DNA of 31,766 nucleotides from Heterotrichella gracilis (Eukaryota > Sar > Xanthophyceae > Tribonematales > Xanthonemataceae). A program made the position numbers and the translations under genes. The notes under the pieces were generated by a model that searched no databases, was not told the origin of the DNA, and was given only the letters and a program-made list of their open reading frames with translations. The stretch covers positions 1 to 31,766 of the forward strand of contig JAULBX010028083.1 in NCBI GenBank assembly GCA_032358255.1. Reading direction: 5' to 3'. This document shows, piece after piece, positions 1 to 13,600 of this stretch; the stretch's first letter is position 1, and the number at the start of each line of letters is the position of its first letter.

Positions 1-960
1 TGGTCCTGCACCGCCTGGGTTGATGAGAATATTGGTGCCTGCTTCCCTGTAGTCTGGTGGAGTGGCTATAGAGGTGTTAGGGGGTGGTATGTATATGCCT
101 GATCCAAGAGTGTTGCCAATCACTGCTTTTGTAGTGGGGTCTACTATATCCCTCCGGCTGCCATCTGTGTAGACTGCTTCTCTCCATGGGAGTACGAGAG
201 GGGTTGTTGGGGGGAACGTCTGTATTAGTTCAGTGTTAGGTATATGTGTGTGGTCAATCTCAATCAGCTTTGAAGTGTCATAAGTGGCTGTCCTGAATTT
301 CCGTGGTGCAGAAAGGATAACGCCATCCATAGTATCAATAATGTATGGCATTGAGTGAGCGGCCGCGGTGTTTTGCAGGGCGTAGTGTTCATCCATGTGA
401 GTTCTAATTTGGCGTGACGTGGCTTCTGCTGCTGCCTTGAGGGTGCGTGGCGCATGCTGCCAATTGGTTACCAGCTCTGGGTGAACGTTGCTATTTGTTT
501 CCCGATCAGTGTTGGTAGCCACATTGTGCAGAGCCAGATGCAGATCCGCACTGAGTTTGTGTTCATTGAGGGATGTGTGTATCTGGTGGAGGCCTTTTTC
601 ATTGCCGACCATAATTATGTTGACATCCCATTTAGGACTTCCTGCATACTGCGGTCCCCTTGTCCATGCGTCTGGGGTGCAGAATTTGAAGATTTTTTGT
701 ATATCCTGGCCAATAGGATTACATGTTCAGGAAATTTTTCTGTCCATTTTAGGTAGGATGTATTGCTTTGCTGGTCCCAAGCTGGGAGGATAAGTGTAGT
801 TGTCATGGGCGTGGTGTTTTGCTCAATAGCAGAGAAAAAAGCCCATTTCACTGCCATTTCCATGTCTTCAGGTTCGTATTCAGGGTTGGCTTCACAGCTG
901 CCTGTCCATTTGGTGGAGAATGCTGAATGCTGTGCACCGTGTACACTACTTGCAGCAATT
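1..960 (-). mobile_element. Decayed retroelement fragment with RNase H segment
   Basis: On the minus strand one frame is open from about 720 to the window edge. It contains PKWDVNIIMVGNEKGL and, further on, YTDGS followed by GSGIYIP, which fits an RNase H domain (the aspartate of TDGS being a catalytic acidic residue). This arrangement is typical of retroelement polyproteins, probably non-LTR; the later RNase H residues would lie beyond position 1. The preceding part (about 957-700) continues in another frame, with FFSAIEQ, LILPAWD and LLARIYKK. The two halves join smoothly if one A is missing from the A6 run near 694-699, so the copy carries a frameshift. Upstream of 957 all frames soon meet stops. 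No reverse transcriptase core is seen in the window. The fragment starts just after the splice donor of dynein exon 35, so it probably sits in dynein intron 35, in the same orientation as the gene. Family assignment is by motif memory only. Confidence 0.6.
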
Positions 961-1013
961 CATGGACAGATGTTAAATCGCAAGCCACTTTGCGCACATT
1001 ATCAGCTACTTGC

Positions 1014-1606
1014 CTTTGTCCGCTTCTCCAGACGGCTCTCTATTGTGTCCTGCAGCGATATTGAAGACATCTGCGCTGATGCGTTGATGCACATGTAAGA
1101 CATATTTTGTGGCAAACTGTCCAGCATATTTCTCAACATGATTGTTTTGCCAACACCAACGTGCCCTGCAAGCACGAAGCAAAGAAATCGGTCAACATTA
1201 CAGTGTCAGCGCAAGAAGCCTATCTGTAATTGTTTTACGTACTCATATTCGAGTATTATTACTGGTTTGAATGTAAACCTTAGTCATCAGAATTAATCCG
1301 CACTTCTACATAAGTGCGCATCAGGTCAAGTGCTGAGCAAAACAATCATGCAGCAATGGGCACTGACCTACTAGTAGCACATGGTGCTTGTTTTTCACAA
1401 GACTGGAGACAACAAAGTCGTTGCGCACTGTGTCCACAGTTGGCACCATTGTTTTGTACAACGGCGAGTTTGGCGGCGGGCAAGAAAATGTAGGCAGCTT
1501 TGTTTTCCAATGCACCCATGCTCCAGCCACAGGATCAACTACGTATTCAAATACAGTGTCATGCGGAGGCAATCGCAGGTCCTTTTCTCTCATCAGAGCA
1601 TCAAAC
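1014..1606 (-). other. Start of dynein AAA3, cut by the window
   Basis: Exon 34 ends in LLVG and splices to exon 35, which begins HVGVGKT. Together they form the third P-loop (GHVGVGKT, about residues 2462-2469). Exon 35 ends at 1014 with RTK and a GC donor (AAAG then GCAAGT); reading on in frame meets TGA after three codons. The Walker B part of AAA3 must lie below position 1, beyond the retroelement. Confidence 0.85.
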
Positions 1607-4600
1607 CTGCAGCAGGAAGCATATCATGTGTGCAGGTGATGTAGCACATGAAACATAAGCAAACATAACTCAACGTGGACAGCAGCAGCACGTCAATGAT
1701 CAGCATTGCCTGCTTTGCTGCTGTCTGCCAACCACGTACATTTTCCTGCCAGGCTCATCCAGCGTTCCCGCAATGCCCCAGATCACCGAAAATTGGAACC
1801 ACATCTCCAGCAGTGAGTTGTTCTTGTACGCCTCTGGAGCAATGCCAGTTTCAATATTGGCAAGGGCATCAAACAGCCGGAACACAGTTCTCATGCAGCT
1901 CAGTTGATCACATGGGACAAGCTCGTGGCAGTAGTCTTTCTTGAAGATGAGTGCTGGTTGCAGGTACCTGAAGTTGGTCAGAGAAATCAGCAAACCACAG
2001 TGGCTATTCCACTGGCAGTGGCTAACATTGTATAAGCATCGCACAACAACATAAGGTATACTGTCGCACCCTAGTCACTTTGTTGTAGAAACATGCCACA
2101 AGAATACAGTGTCTGATCAGTTGTACTGCACTTGATACATCATACCAGCAGGAAGAGAATCATTACCTGTCTGCCATTGCATGCAGCGCCTCCCGTATCT
2201 GCACATTGCCCTTTGTCATAAGCCAAGACTGCAGCATTGGCTTCCAACCAAGGTCCTCAACGTTCATGTAGATCATACCAGCACGGCTGACGGTGGCTGG
2301 TGAAGCTTGGGAGAGATCCTCAACCTCAAACAAAATCGATACTTGGCGGGCAAGGGAAATGCGCTCGCCACTGAGCAGTGTCAATATTTTATTGTCATCC
2401 AACAGTGAGTTCATGGATTCAATCCACAGAGTGTCCACTGGGCCGTCAAAGATGATCCACTTCTGGTCTTCTGAGGGGTCTTTGCAGGTGTCCCTCATGA
2501 TGCGTGACAGGACTCCATCTCGCCAGTCATTGACAGTGTGGTCATAGTACCCATACATCTCATCATTGGACAGAGCCAATGGATTGATGACATGCAGTTG
2601 CACCTGGCGGGACAAAAAGCACAAGTTATTGTGTAAGCAGAGCGCACAGCGCTCAACATACATCTTGCATGTTCTGCACACCACTGCATGTGCTCAAGAA
2701 CTACATTTATGAGGCAGTGCCACAGGGATGACGCACCTCCTGAAAGTTCTGATTCTCTGGCTGTTCTGTACTGAGCCGCGTCAAGGCTCGCTGCAATGCA
2801 GAGATTGCTACCGACTTCCCAGAGCCGGTTTTGCCCACCAGCATGTTGCCATGGCGCGCAAGCTTGCAATCAAAGACCTGGATGATCTTTGCAACGAACG
2901 CTGCGGGTGCCTGCACGGCATAATTTAACCATAATTAATACGTTTGGCAGAGAGCACAGCTCAGCACAATGAAGTGCACAGTACAGTGGATTGCCAGTAC
3001 AGTGGATTGACACATCTAGTCAAACTACAATCAATAAGTGCAACTTGATTCACACCTGCAAGCCTTGTGCGCGTAACTCCTCTTCAATTGCTGCGCGCAG
3101 CAAGTTATTGGTGCTGGGAAGGGCATCAAACCCAGGAAACAAATCAGAAAGCAACCCCATGAACAGCGCAATGTCGCTGTACACAAGTTTTGGCTTGATC
3201 AAATCCAGCATGGTTTGGTACAAGATGATCTCCTCACTGACGTCAGGGGCTGCTCGTTTCCGAAGACCTGGCAACATGGCAGAGAACATTCAGCGATTTG
3301 ATTGGCAGGGGATCCCAGGATTGCGCATAAAAAAGGGCCAGTAATACTATGGACATGATCATACCTGCTGCTCTAGCAATAGGGATGACAAAGGAGCGCA
3401 ATCCATAGTCATAGTGATCCTGTTTTGAGAGCTGCTGCTGGGATAGCTCCATGATGCCGGTCATTTTCTGAGCAAGAACCTGTGATGTAAACGTTGATCA
3501 CTGTAGTCAGTTAAATGCCTATGAATATTTGAGCAATACAGCCCGATCAGCAGTCAGATTGGCATAGCAGTTACAGCAAGCAGGGTAGCAGCATCATTGG
3601 TAGGCACTGGCATGCAGTGGGGTCAAGACTTTGTTGCAGGGCAGTGGTGTCTTACCTTTGCGCTAGCAAATCCCTCAGAATACATCATGATTTCCGATAT
3701 CAAGGTGAAATCGGGCACCATCATGGAGACAGGCCGGAGCAGCGCCTTGAGATTGTCAGGAAGCTCAGACCTTCCAGCATAGCCAGGGTTCATGGTGACG
3801 AATATACCGCAGTTGGGCTTGAGCTTTATCTCTTGGTCAAAGAACTGGAATCGCTGTTGCTTAGCCTTCAGGGCCTGAAATAAATATCATGCTATGAATA
3901 TGGGCACGTGTTGCAACCGTGCAGCTGCCAATGATTTTTGAGATTTTAAAACCCCTAAGTACTAGAGTGAATGGCACAGAATACAATACCTGCATGACAG
4001 TTGCTATCTGTGTAGCAACCACAGACAGAACTTCCACTTCAATCCTGTTGAACTCGTCCAAGCAGCACCAAGCACCAGTCTGTGCCAGTCCGGAAAACAT
4101 CTTGGAGGTCATCTTGTAGTCCACTCCATCAGAGCAGTTGAATACAATGACGTATCTGGCTAAAGCCTTGCCAAAATCCTGTACGCAAATGAAAATGGCC
4201 ATTCAGTGGGTTGGCATTCCTTGATAGTTGCAATTCACACGATTACCATTTAGTCAACGGATGGAGAAAAATTATTACTCCATGTTAACAAGCAAATATT
4301 CAGCGTTGACAGCTGGAATAGCACAATTCCCTTGCAATTTTACAAAAGAATGTGTACCTTCACTGTTTCAGTCTTGCCAGTGCCAGCAGGGCCCAAAGGA
4401 TTCCCCCCTCTCCTTGTGTACAGTGCTGCACCGAGGGTCATGTAGCATCTGTCTGTCAAGGGAGTGATGACCAGGCGCCCATTGTTACCCTGCAATGAGT
4501 TACAAGCCGGTGTAATGAACTTTCACTCCATTGCCTGGCAGCAAACTGAAAGCGCGCTGTGGCAAGTTGCAGAGTGAGAAAATTACAATAAGAGTTTGAT

Positions 4601-7600
4601 TGACAATTCAATTGAAAATTGCATTGAAAATTTACCTGGTACTCGTATCCATAGCTGAAGTTGGACAGGACTTGTTTCACAACACAATTGTTGGTGTCTT
4701 TGTCCCAGTAGAACCTAAGCTGGCTGACCCAATCAAAATCATTGACTGATGTGCACTTACTGCGTATCAGTTTCTCTATGACGTCACGAGCATGCACTTC
4801 CAGCGTTATCAATGACACCACCTGTACACGCAGCGCAAGTATTGCTGTCAGCAACCGCAAATTGCAGCATAGGATGCTGGGACAGATGAATGGGCCTGGA
4901 TTGGTTTGACGACCTCTGGAAAATAAATGAAAGGATAATTTAGGGGGCGGAAGGGCCATACATATGCGCCGTACATTATAGGGGATGCGATGAAATGCAC
5001 AGGCGGTGCTCGGTACTGTAGCTGGGAATCACAGCAGGTGCTTCTACCTTGTTACGGTCAACGGCGCTCAGCTGAGACCTTGTAATGGAAGTCAGTTTAT
5101 TCAAATACGCTATCCATTTTTTCCGCAGAAGTTTCAGAGCTGCTCGTGCACCATCTCCTGAGTCTGACAATGCTTTCTCGCATTCATGTGTCCAAATGAT
5201 CTGGCCACCAGTAATCAACATTTGGCCTGGATGCTCTTGCAACCACTTCTCCCTTTTCATAGATTTGGTAGTCTCCAAGACCTACAGGTGACAGAATGGG
5301 CGTCACCATACATGGGGCATTTGGCATTGGTTGTGCATTGGTGCTGGGGTGAAGATAAGGGTATGTGGGGTGGTGGGTGATCAACGCAACTCACTCCCCA
5401 CCACCCTTCACACACCCAATTGGCAATGTAGTTAATTAGCAGAGCAGAACTGGACATGCATTGCAGTGCGTGTCTGTTTACCTTGAGCAGGGTGCGCTTC
5501 ACTGATGAGTACATTGCGCTGTGTATCACCCTAAACCCTAAACCCTATACCCTTAACTGCTTACCTTGAGCAGGGTGCGCTTCACTGACGAGTACATTGC
5601 CTCTTCCACTTTATTCAGCCACTCCTCTGGTCTACCATCAGTGGTGACAGCCATGGAAAAGGGCAGGTACTCGCCATCAGGTGCAATGATGCCCAAGCTC
5701 TCCCAGGTAGGTCGGATACTGTCCGGAGGTTGCATGTCCAACTTCTTAATGCCTAAAAACAATGAAAATACAGTTTGAAACCAAGCACTCATCATCATGA
5801 GGTTTCAGGGTTTAGGGTTTGGGGTCAAGAATGGATGGCAACCTTGCCGTTCATCCCTAGATGGTGCAGCAGCATTTTGAAAATGCTGCTGTGCTTTCGA
5901 AGCATGTGATGTGGATACTGGGGTTGCAGACTGCGCACCTTCAAAGCACTTGTGAAGATGCTGCTGCACATTTGCTGGGTTTCTGGCTTGCCCAAGGATA
6001 TCCAGCAGGTCCTCATTCGACAAGAAATAGAAGCGTGGGAACATGTGCCTCTTCTGCTCCAGGTAGTCATCCAGGGACTTTTGAACGCTTTCCAGCTGCA
6101 TGTTCATAGAGTCCAAACTGTGGCACAGGCCTCCTTTGGTGCACCCCTGTGGAGGCGGTACTATTTCAGTCACTGGGTAACTTTGTTTGATACTGAAATT
6201 TCATAAATTGAACAAAATATGAAATATGCAATATGTAATAATATATTCGAAATATGGGCAATGCAAAGGTATAGGCTGCCCTGCAGATGCTGTACCTTCA
6301 GCACGTTCTGAACTGTATGCAGCTCCATCAACGCAGCGCTGATCTGAGAGTCTACAGCTTGGAACTTTTCTGTTTCCTGCGGAAGCTGTTGCCTGATGTC
6401 CTCAGAACCGCTGAAGATGTTGTCAAGGTACAACCAGGTCCGCTGCACTTGCAGGAGCATTTCCAGGGTCTCAGAGATTTGCACAAGGTTTGACTCCCAG
6501 AGCAACACCTCGTTCTGAAACACAGCAAAGTAACGCGAGGATTTGATGGTGGAGAGGGTCACACTGTGATCCTCCAAAGCCAAAAATATGTCTTCGGTGT
6601 TATGCACTTTGAAGGACTGCTTTTGAGCTGCAAATTGCAGTTCCATAGTTGACCAAGTAGCTGCAATTGCCTGTTCAGGGAGAGCACAGTGTCAGCGCTG
6701 GATCGACCTCAGACAATGACATTGATAACTTAATTTCAAAGATATTTTCAGAGCTGTGTGATGTCGACCATGGCCATACAAATGGAACGTACTCAGGATG
6801 AGAAAAAAAAAAGTAATATGATTTTTAAAAAAGTGTTTGTTTTGACAATATCTGTACCTGTATGGACTGTTCCATTGCTGCCTGCTTGGTAGCTGTGGCG
6901 GACAGGTCTGCGATGAACTCAGTGCACAGATCCAAACGGAAGTTCACAATGGAATCCAAAGTAAACTGCTCGCTGGTTGGATCAAACTGCACATCCACCT
7001 TCGCCATTAGTTGCTGCCAATGGCGGTCCCTCATGTTCGGATTGCGCAGGTCAGTGATCAACGGCAGTGTCCTCTTGAAAGCATCCACTGTTTCCTGCAT
7101 GTAAACGATGATGGAAATGAGCGTCAATGAATTTGGCAACTGTATTGAGACATGTGAAGACATGCCCTGCAGTAGAATGAAATTAGCATGATGTATGCTG
7201 CTATTGTCATCTCCGCAGCGACACCACTCACTAGCTCTTGGAGAAAGCCTTTGGAATGATGGCTTAAAGCAGCTGCTTGACTGGTCAAAATGCAGAACCC
7301 GCACCTTGATCCAAATCCACACAGGCCACTGCTTAATATCCCTCCCAAGCTTGATGATGCTCCGAGTGACATTCTGCGCCACATCCTCCATGAGCTGGAC
7401 TTGAATGTCCTTGAAAGGGCTGTCTTTCCAGCCCTTGTAGTGCGATTGCCAGTCGGTGACAAGGGTCCAAACCTTGACATGCAGCTCAAGGTCCTACAAT
7501 GGCCAAAGTACAAATGTGCTTCATGCAGTATGAAAATGACCACAGACTCTTGCAGTTGCATCTGATTACATAAAGGGGCATGAATGGAGATTCTACCTAG

Positions 7601-10600
7601 GCTGCAGTGCACATTTAATTTTTAAAGTGCACAAAAAGCTAGGGAGACGTCGCCGCATACATACCTTCTCCGTGAGCGCAAGCTCAGGATATTCAGGGTC
7701 AGCCATGTCAAAGACATCCAAGCCTGGCTTCAGATCCGCTGTCTTCTGCCACAATGCTGCACATCTTTCACGTGCCTGCTCCACATAACGCAGGGCATCC
7801 ACTGCTGTCCATGTCTGCAGCACAAAATGGACCCATCAGCATTGATTAGGGGCTACCTGGTAGCAGGCCTGTGCAACTTGGAAGTGGTGGTCAATGACTC
7901 ACATTTGCATTATAGGGTGCGGACTCCTTGTGTTTCTGCCATTCAAGTGTGACCTCGTGTTTTAGGTTGGAAACCAGCGACAGAAGCTCTTCACGTAGAT
8001 GTCCCTTGCCAGAATCCAGCCGGACATCTGCTTGTTGGAGCATGTGCTTGTATGTGTCCCAAGCGCTCAGCGTTTGCCCCAGTTTCTCCAACTCCTCGTC
8101 ACTCACTTGTATCTAGACATGCGACAGAGTAATTTTGTGTGAGCCATGATGAGGGCTGCAGACACACTGCTGCTGCGCCTAGCGGTTGCCGACCATGATC
8201 ATTATGACGGATGCGCACCGTGCCAATAATCATCAAAGGACTCTAAGGATACCCAGAGTGATCACACGACAGTGAATTTCAACAAAAGCTAGCAGGTTGC
8301 TCATCAATCCCACCTCAAACTTCTCCAATGTTTTGTATTTGTCCTGAAGAGGCTTGATCCTCGCTTCCGTGTCAGTCAGATCCTCCATGAACCGTTTGTG
8401 CAGCTGAACCTTTTCTGCCAGGTCTGAAAGGGTGGTTGGAACGCCTGCCAGCCTGTCTGCATTGCTGGCAAAGTACTCATGCAGGCTGTTGAGCTCCTTC
8501 GTGGCAAGCTGGTTGAGCAGCTTGGTGAAGCGCACAACCCAGCCCTCACAGTGCTGGACCAAAACCTACATAGCCAATGACGCTGTATAAGAAAAGACTG
8601 ACAAATGGTCACAGCATGAGGCAGGCTGATTGCTGATCTGGGTTTTGAGCCGGAATGGGCTTGTAATACATGCATGCATATGAGTCAATGACAGAAACGG
8701 CAGAAATGATCACGCGCAAAATTTGTAATGATGAGGCAGCAGCATCCCCCCACCTGCTTCAAGTGGCTGCAGTCAATCCTCATGAACCTCAGGTTGTTGG
8801 AGGTGTCTTCTCCAAGCACCTCCTCAGCCAAATCCTTGTACTTGCGGATGTCTGAGTCAAAGGCTGCCAGCTGCTTCTGGGCACGCTCATACCGCCTACA
8901 CCAATGAACGCAGCTTATGTCAACAGATACATGTAGTCAAGTTGGACAGAATGGTGAGAGGAAACCTGCTTGGATGGTCATATTTCTGTGCCAGCGCTGT
9001 TTGCATCAGTTGCATCAGTTACAATTGTTTGCACATGTGTGGTAAGAAATGCAAGTGCAGTCCGCAATTTCGTCACCTGATGTACGCATCCTTGTCTTGA
9101 TCCCATATGTGCTTGTACTTGCGCTCCCAGTAGGTGAGGAACTGCTGCACCTTCTCAGCAACCCCTTGCACAGCTCCAGTGATTTGCATGACATACTTCA
9201 GTGTGTTCTCCTCATCACTCGACAGCATGTCAAAGAATGACTTTAGATGCACTGCTGGTGGCTGCAAACAGGGCAGAGGTGTCAGCTTTGCAATGCTGTA
9301 GTAGATTTGACACTTATATTTACTACAGAAAATTAGTAAGCGTAATAAAAAAAAATATACACAAAAAATATATGCTGGTGGCTGCATACAGGGCAGAGGT
9401 GTAAGCTGGGAAGGCTGTGTTACTTGGAAATAAAATAACTATGCACAGATTTGTTTTTGAGGCGCGTAAGGCTTTTATTTTATGCACAATGTGAGCCATG
9501 GTGTTTAGGCATGCACATGACCAGCATGGAGATTAAACTCCTGTAATAATAACCACTGTAATGACCTGCACTGTGAGTCCAATGCATGTTGCAGCAAGAT
9601 TAATTGGCGCACTTACCTCTACAACCTTCACAGAGGCATCTGCAACACCAAGCCGCGCAGCACGAACAATCCTTGGCATGTGGGACGTCACACCAAGCAT
9701 GTTCCTGCACACGTTGTTGATCATCTCCAAAAGCTCAGTGACTGAGGGCTTCAGTTCCACACGCCCACTCTTGTGGTCAAGCACAACCAGAACACAAATG
9801 ATTGGAGCCATGTCTGCATTCTTCTTTTCCCCATTTAGGAGCTTGGATAGCTCATGCAGTGAGCGCTTCACTGTGATTCTCAGGGCTTCTTCAACCTTGT
9901 CGTCAACCTACACAGAAAATGCCGGTGGATATATGCACAGCAACTCGACATCATTACAGCGATAGAACTGTGTTGCACCAGTAAGCATACCTTTTGGGTA
10001 TACTTTGCCCATTCTCGCTGCACATCATCTGAATCATTGCAGAAATGCTCATACACTCCATCAAGGGCGCCTTGTATGCTTGCGTACACATCCTTAAAGC
10101 ACTGTGCCACCTGCGCTCAAGAGAAAGTTCCAGAATGAGCAGGAGTGCATGATGCGTGGTCGCTTTTGGTGGATGCATACCAGCCGGGCCACACATGCAA
10201 ATGCAACATTGCAGCACTGCACACAGCACCATATGACACATACCTTATCATGATGCAAAACCTGTCTTTGCTCAAACTCAACATGATCATAGACGTGTTT
10301 CCTGTCTACAAACAACAGTGGCATCTCTGCTATCTGCTTGCAGCACCCCTCGATGATCATGTTGCTCTGTTTGTAAACTGCAACCATAGATGCCACCTCT
10401 TTGCACGTCCTGCGGCACCCATGCACGTGTCAGTGGATGGTGGCATGATAGCATGTGTGCTGCGCATTTTGAAGGTGCTGCACAAGTCACAGTGCTGCAT
10501 TCTACCTACAGGTAAGCCCTCTTTGCATGCATTGCAATGTACAGTGGTGGGGAGTGGTGTTCAGGACCCTCCCACACTCAGATTTGGCACAGTACTCACT

Positions 10601-13600
10601 TCTTTGACTCTTCACAGAAGAACTCCAGCAGCTGCTTGGGACTGTTCCAGCTCAGCCTTGTAATGCCAGGTGAAATGCGCTTGTCTAGGAACTTGGTTCT
10701 GTCTGAAAAGAGCCTTCGCTCGTCCTTGTCAAGCGCCTCCATAATCTGAAAGGGCCACAAGCAGCAGGGTCAGTGCTCAGTCTGAGACAATGATGAAGGT
10801 TGCAAAGAGTTCACGTCCCTCCCTTTAATATTTTCATCAGAATAATGAGAAACAAAAGTATTTTAAAAGAAACACTCCTTTTGACATTTCCGAAAAATGC
10901 AGCAAAATAACAATACAATAATATATTTATGCAAGCGCATACCTCATTGTACCACTTGGCAACAGAAGCGACATTCCCCCTCAGAACCCTGTATCTGTCT
11001 TGGTTTGCTGCCACCTCGGGCAAGCACTGGGGTATTGTACGGTGAAAGCGCTCCCAGTGCGCCACCTGTTCACCAAAGATTTTTCAGGCAATTCATTCAA
11101 TTTGACCTGGACATTGCACCAAAAATGCAGCTACTTGTGACAAATTCCTGTAAATTCCTGTATTATCAGCAGGGCGCACCTCCGAGACACTGCAGAGCAG
11201 CTCAAGCTGGAAGTTGACAGACATCAAAGACCCTGGCTTGTCTTGCTGGAGCAGGCTGCTATCAAGCGCAGATGGCAGTGTCACGTCCACGCTGTTGAAC
11301 CACTGGGTGTGCAGGGTACTGATCATGGACTGCAGGGATGAGTTGAGGGCGTCGAAAAGCTCTGTGCATTCTCGAAGCTGTGGAACTTGAGGCAACATGG
11401 GCATAGAGGCCTGCACAGGCATTCAGCAGCAATTCATTATTCAATAAACTTTGGCAGTGCACCAGAAAACAGTACTTTATCTGGTGCACTGCCGAAATTG
11501 CATATGGCGGTCCAGCCCCTCGGTGTATACCCAGGTTCTCGCTCTGTTATGTGCCTGTCAGTCCAGTTTAGCAACCAATGCAGATCAAGCCATAAGCTAA
11601 TGCGCGCAGCTTATCAGTGGATGCGGGTCAAAATATCCCCTACCTGCCAAAACTTCCAGGTATGATTGATGCGCTTATGGAACATGAGGATCATGTTAGC
11701 TTCGCTTGCGTAAGCTGGCATGACCTCCCCTTTGCACTGCTCCTTGCGCAAGGTATCCACTTGTTTCCTCACTGAAACGAGTTCAGAATGGAATGAAGCG
11801 CAAAACTCTGACATCTTCTTTTCGATGCACTTCTGTATTGTGTCCTTTCTGGCCATTGACTGGAACGCCTGCAGAACGTACAGGAGCAGTCAAGCACAGC
11901 ATTGCCAATGGACTCCCACTGTCAGTATCAGGTCTGCGCAACAGTCTTGACACCCCCCTTCACTGCCACCACGACAAATGGCTATATCATACTTATTGTC
12001 TTGTGGATGGACAGGTACACAATGTAGTGTTATTTCAGCATACGTATTCTGCAGATATGGCTTCAGATATGGCTACAAAACAATCATGCGTACCTCCAGC
12101 AGCTCCACCCAGCCCGTCAAGGATGACGTGCTTCCAAACACCAGCTGCACCACATTGACCAGCATGGCCTCCAGGTCCCTGGCACCCTTCTTGAACCTGC
12201 TGTAGTCCTCATGCCACTGCATGGCTTTCACGTCAAGGATGTTGTACTTGGTGGACCTCAGGGCAGACGCAAGCTTTTGGAAGCTGCCTTGGATGTCGTG
12301 CACGCTCTTCTTGAAATCCTTTCCCTGGCTGCCTCCAAATGTGGGGACATCGAGCCGGTGGCCAAACTGGAGCTGGCTGTTGCACACATCCAGCAAATCC
12401 CTGAAACAGAAAGTCATCAGTAAAACTGATTTTCCATAAATTGCCATGCAGATTCAAATTGTCCCTTGCAATATTCATAATAGTACCAGTAATAACGGTA
12501 GTAACAGTCATGATAATTAATAGGAATAAAAGTCTAATATATTGCCCGGTGCTCAGCAAAGTGCAAACCTTACCTGCATCTGTCAACAAAGGCGTCCACG
12601 CTGGCAAAAATGGTGTTGCCATCCAAGTTCCAAGGGTGCGTGGTGTACTTGGTCAATCCCCGGAGAGCCTGTGCGTACGCCAACTTCCATGAATCCCCCG
12701 CACCAATGCTGTCTTGCAGGACCAGAATAGTTGCCTCCACATTCCCATCCCAGATGGCATTCAGGTCCAGAGCAGACGCGCATCTGTTGATGACCTCATT
12801 GCTGATCTTGCCCAGGAGGTGCACAATGCGCTCAGGTGTGTTGTAGTGGTTGCTGATGCTCCAGATCAGTCGCACGCAGTTGAGCACAGTTGGCAGCAGC
12901 CCTGGTATGTCCTGCGTGCAAATAATAAATAAATACAGGAATAATACAAAATAAATCCTGTGGGAAGGATACTGTGCTGGTGTATACAGATGTGCTGTGC
13001 TTCGGCAGACACTGTTATGCGTGCAGGTTTGGTGTGCATGCATGATCAAACAGCATGACAGCATTGATGTTCAGCTGATTCTTGATATTAAAAGCCAGGG
13101 TTGACATACCTTGGGCTGACAATTGGCCAATGCCTGGCAGGGCTCCTCCAGGCAAAGCAGGTACTTGAGGTTGTCTTGTGCAATGGCTGCCTCAGTTTGA
13201 ATGTGAGCTCTCAGGTTGAGCAGAGGTGGCAGATAGGTTGACTTGGTGCATTCCAGCACAGACACGATGTCGAGAACGCCTGCAAAAGCAAAACAATTTT
13301 TGCTCGCTGTTGGGGTGTGTTGCGTGTACTTATGTGAATATCCTTCAACAGAGATATGGCAAGGTAGAAGAAGCAATACCTTCACCGTACCTTTGCTGTC
13401 TAGCTGCTTGCATATACCACCCAAATCCTCATTGCGGTTTTTCCAAAAGTCAATTTCCTCCAGCGGTCCTGCCTGGTCTGTCAAGGCGTTCCGGTTCTGC
13501 TGTGACAGAACGTCCCTGACTTGCAAGGTCCAGTAGATCACAGTGGACTCCAGGCGCTGAACCAGGTCTTTCTGGGCAGTGGCCGTTTGCAGGTCTTGCA

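Larger units (their letters stand above)
4636..7493 (-). other. Dynein linker region (DHC N-terminal region 2)
   Basis: Exons 19-25 (about residues 1275-1813) encode the linker, the mechanical lever of the motor. Visible landmarks are [10 protein letters not shown] in exon 20, then [22 protein letters not shown] followed by [12 protein letters not shown] across exons 22-23, and [11 protein letters not shown] in exon 25. All are strongly typical of dynein linkers just before AAA1. The exon 22 acceptor was placed at 6146 because earlier AGs would put a stop in frame. Confidence 0.88.

Noticed and set aside
694..700. Programmed -1 frameshift in the retroelement
   Set aside because: In the zero frame the run reads as codons after TAC (C AAA AAA), which is not a classical slippery heptamer. 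Loss of one A from a seven-A run is simpler, and the copy is decayed elsewhere.
10145..10663. 172-residue plus-strand open frame
   Set aside because: It lies antisense over dynein exons 10 and 11, has no family motif, and is explained as a shadow of the real gene.
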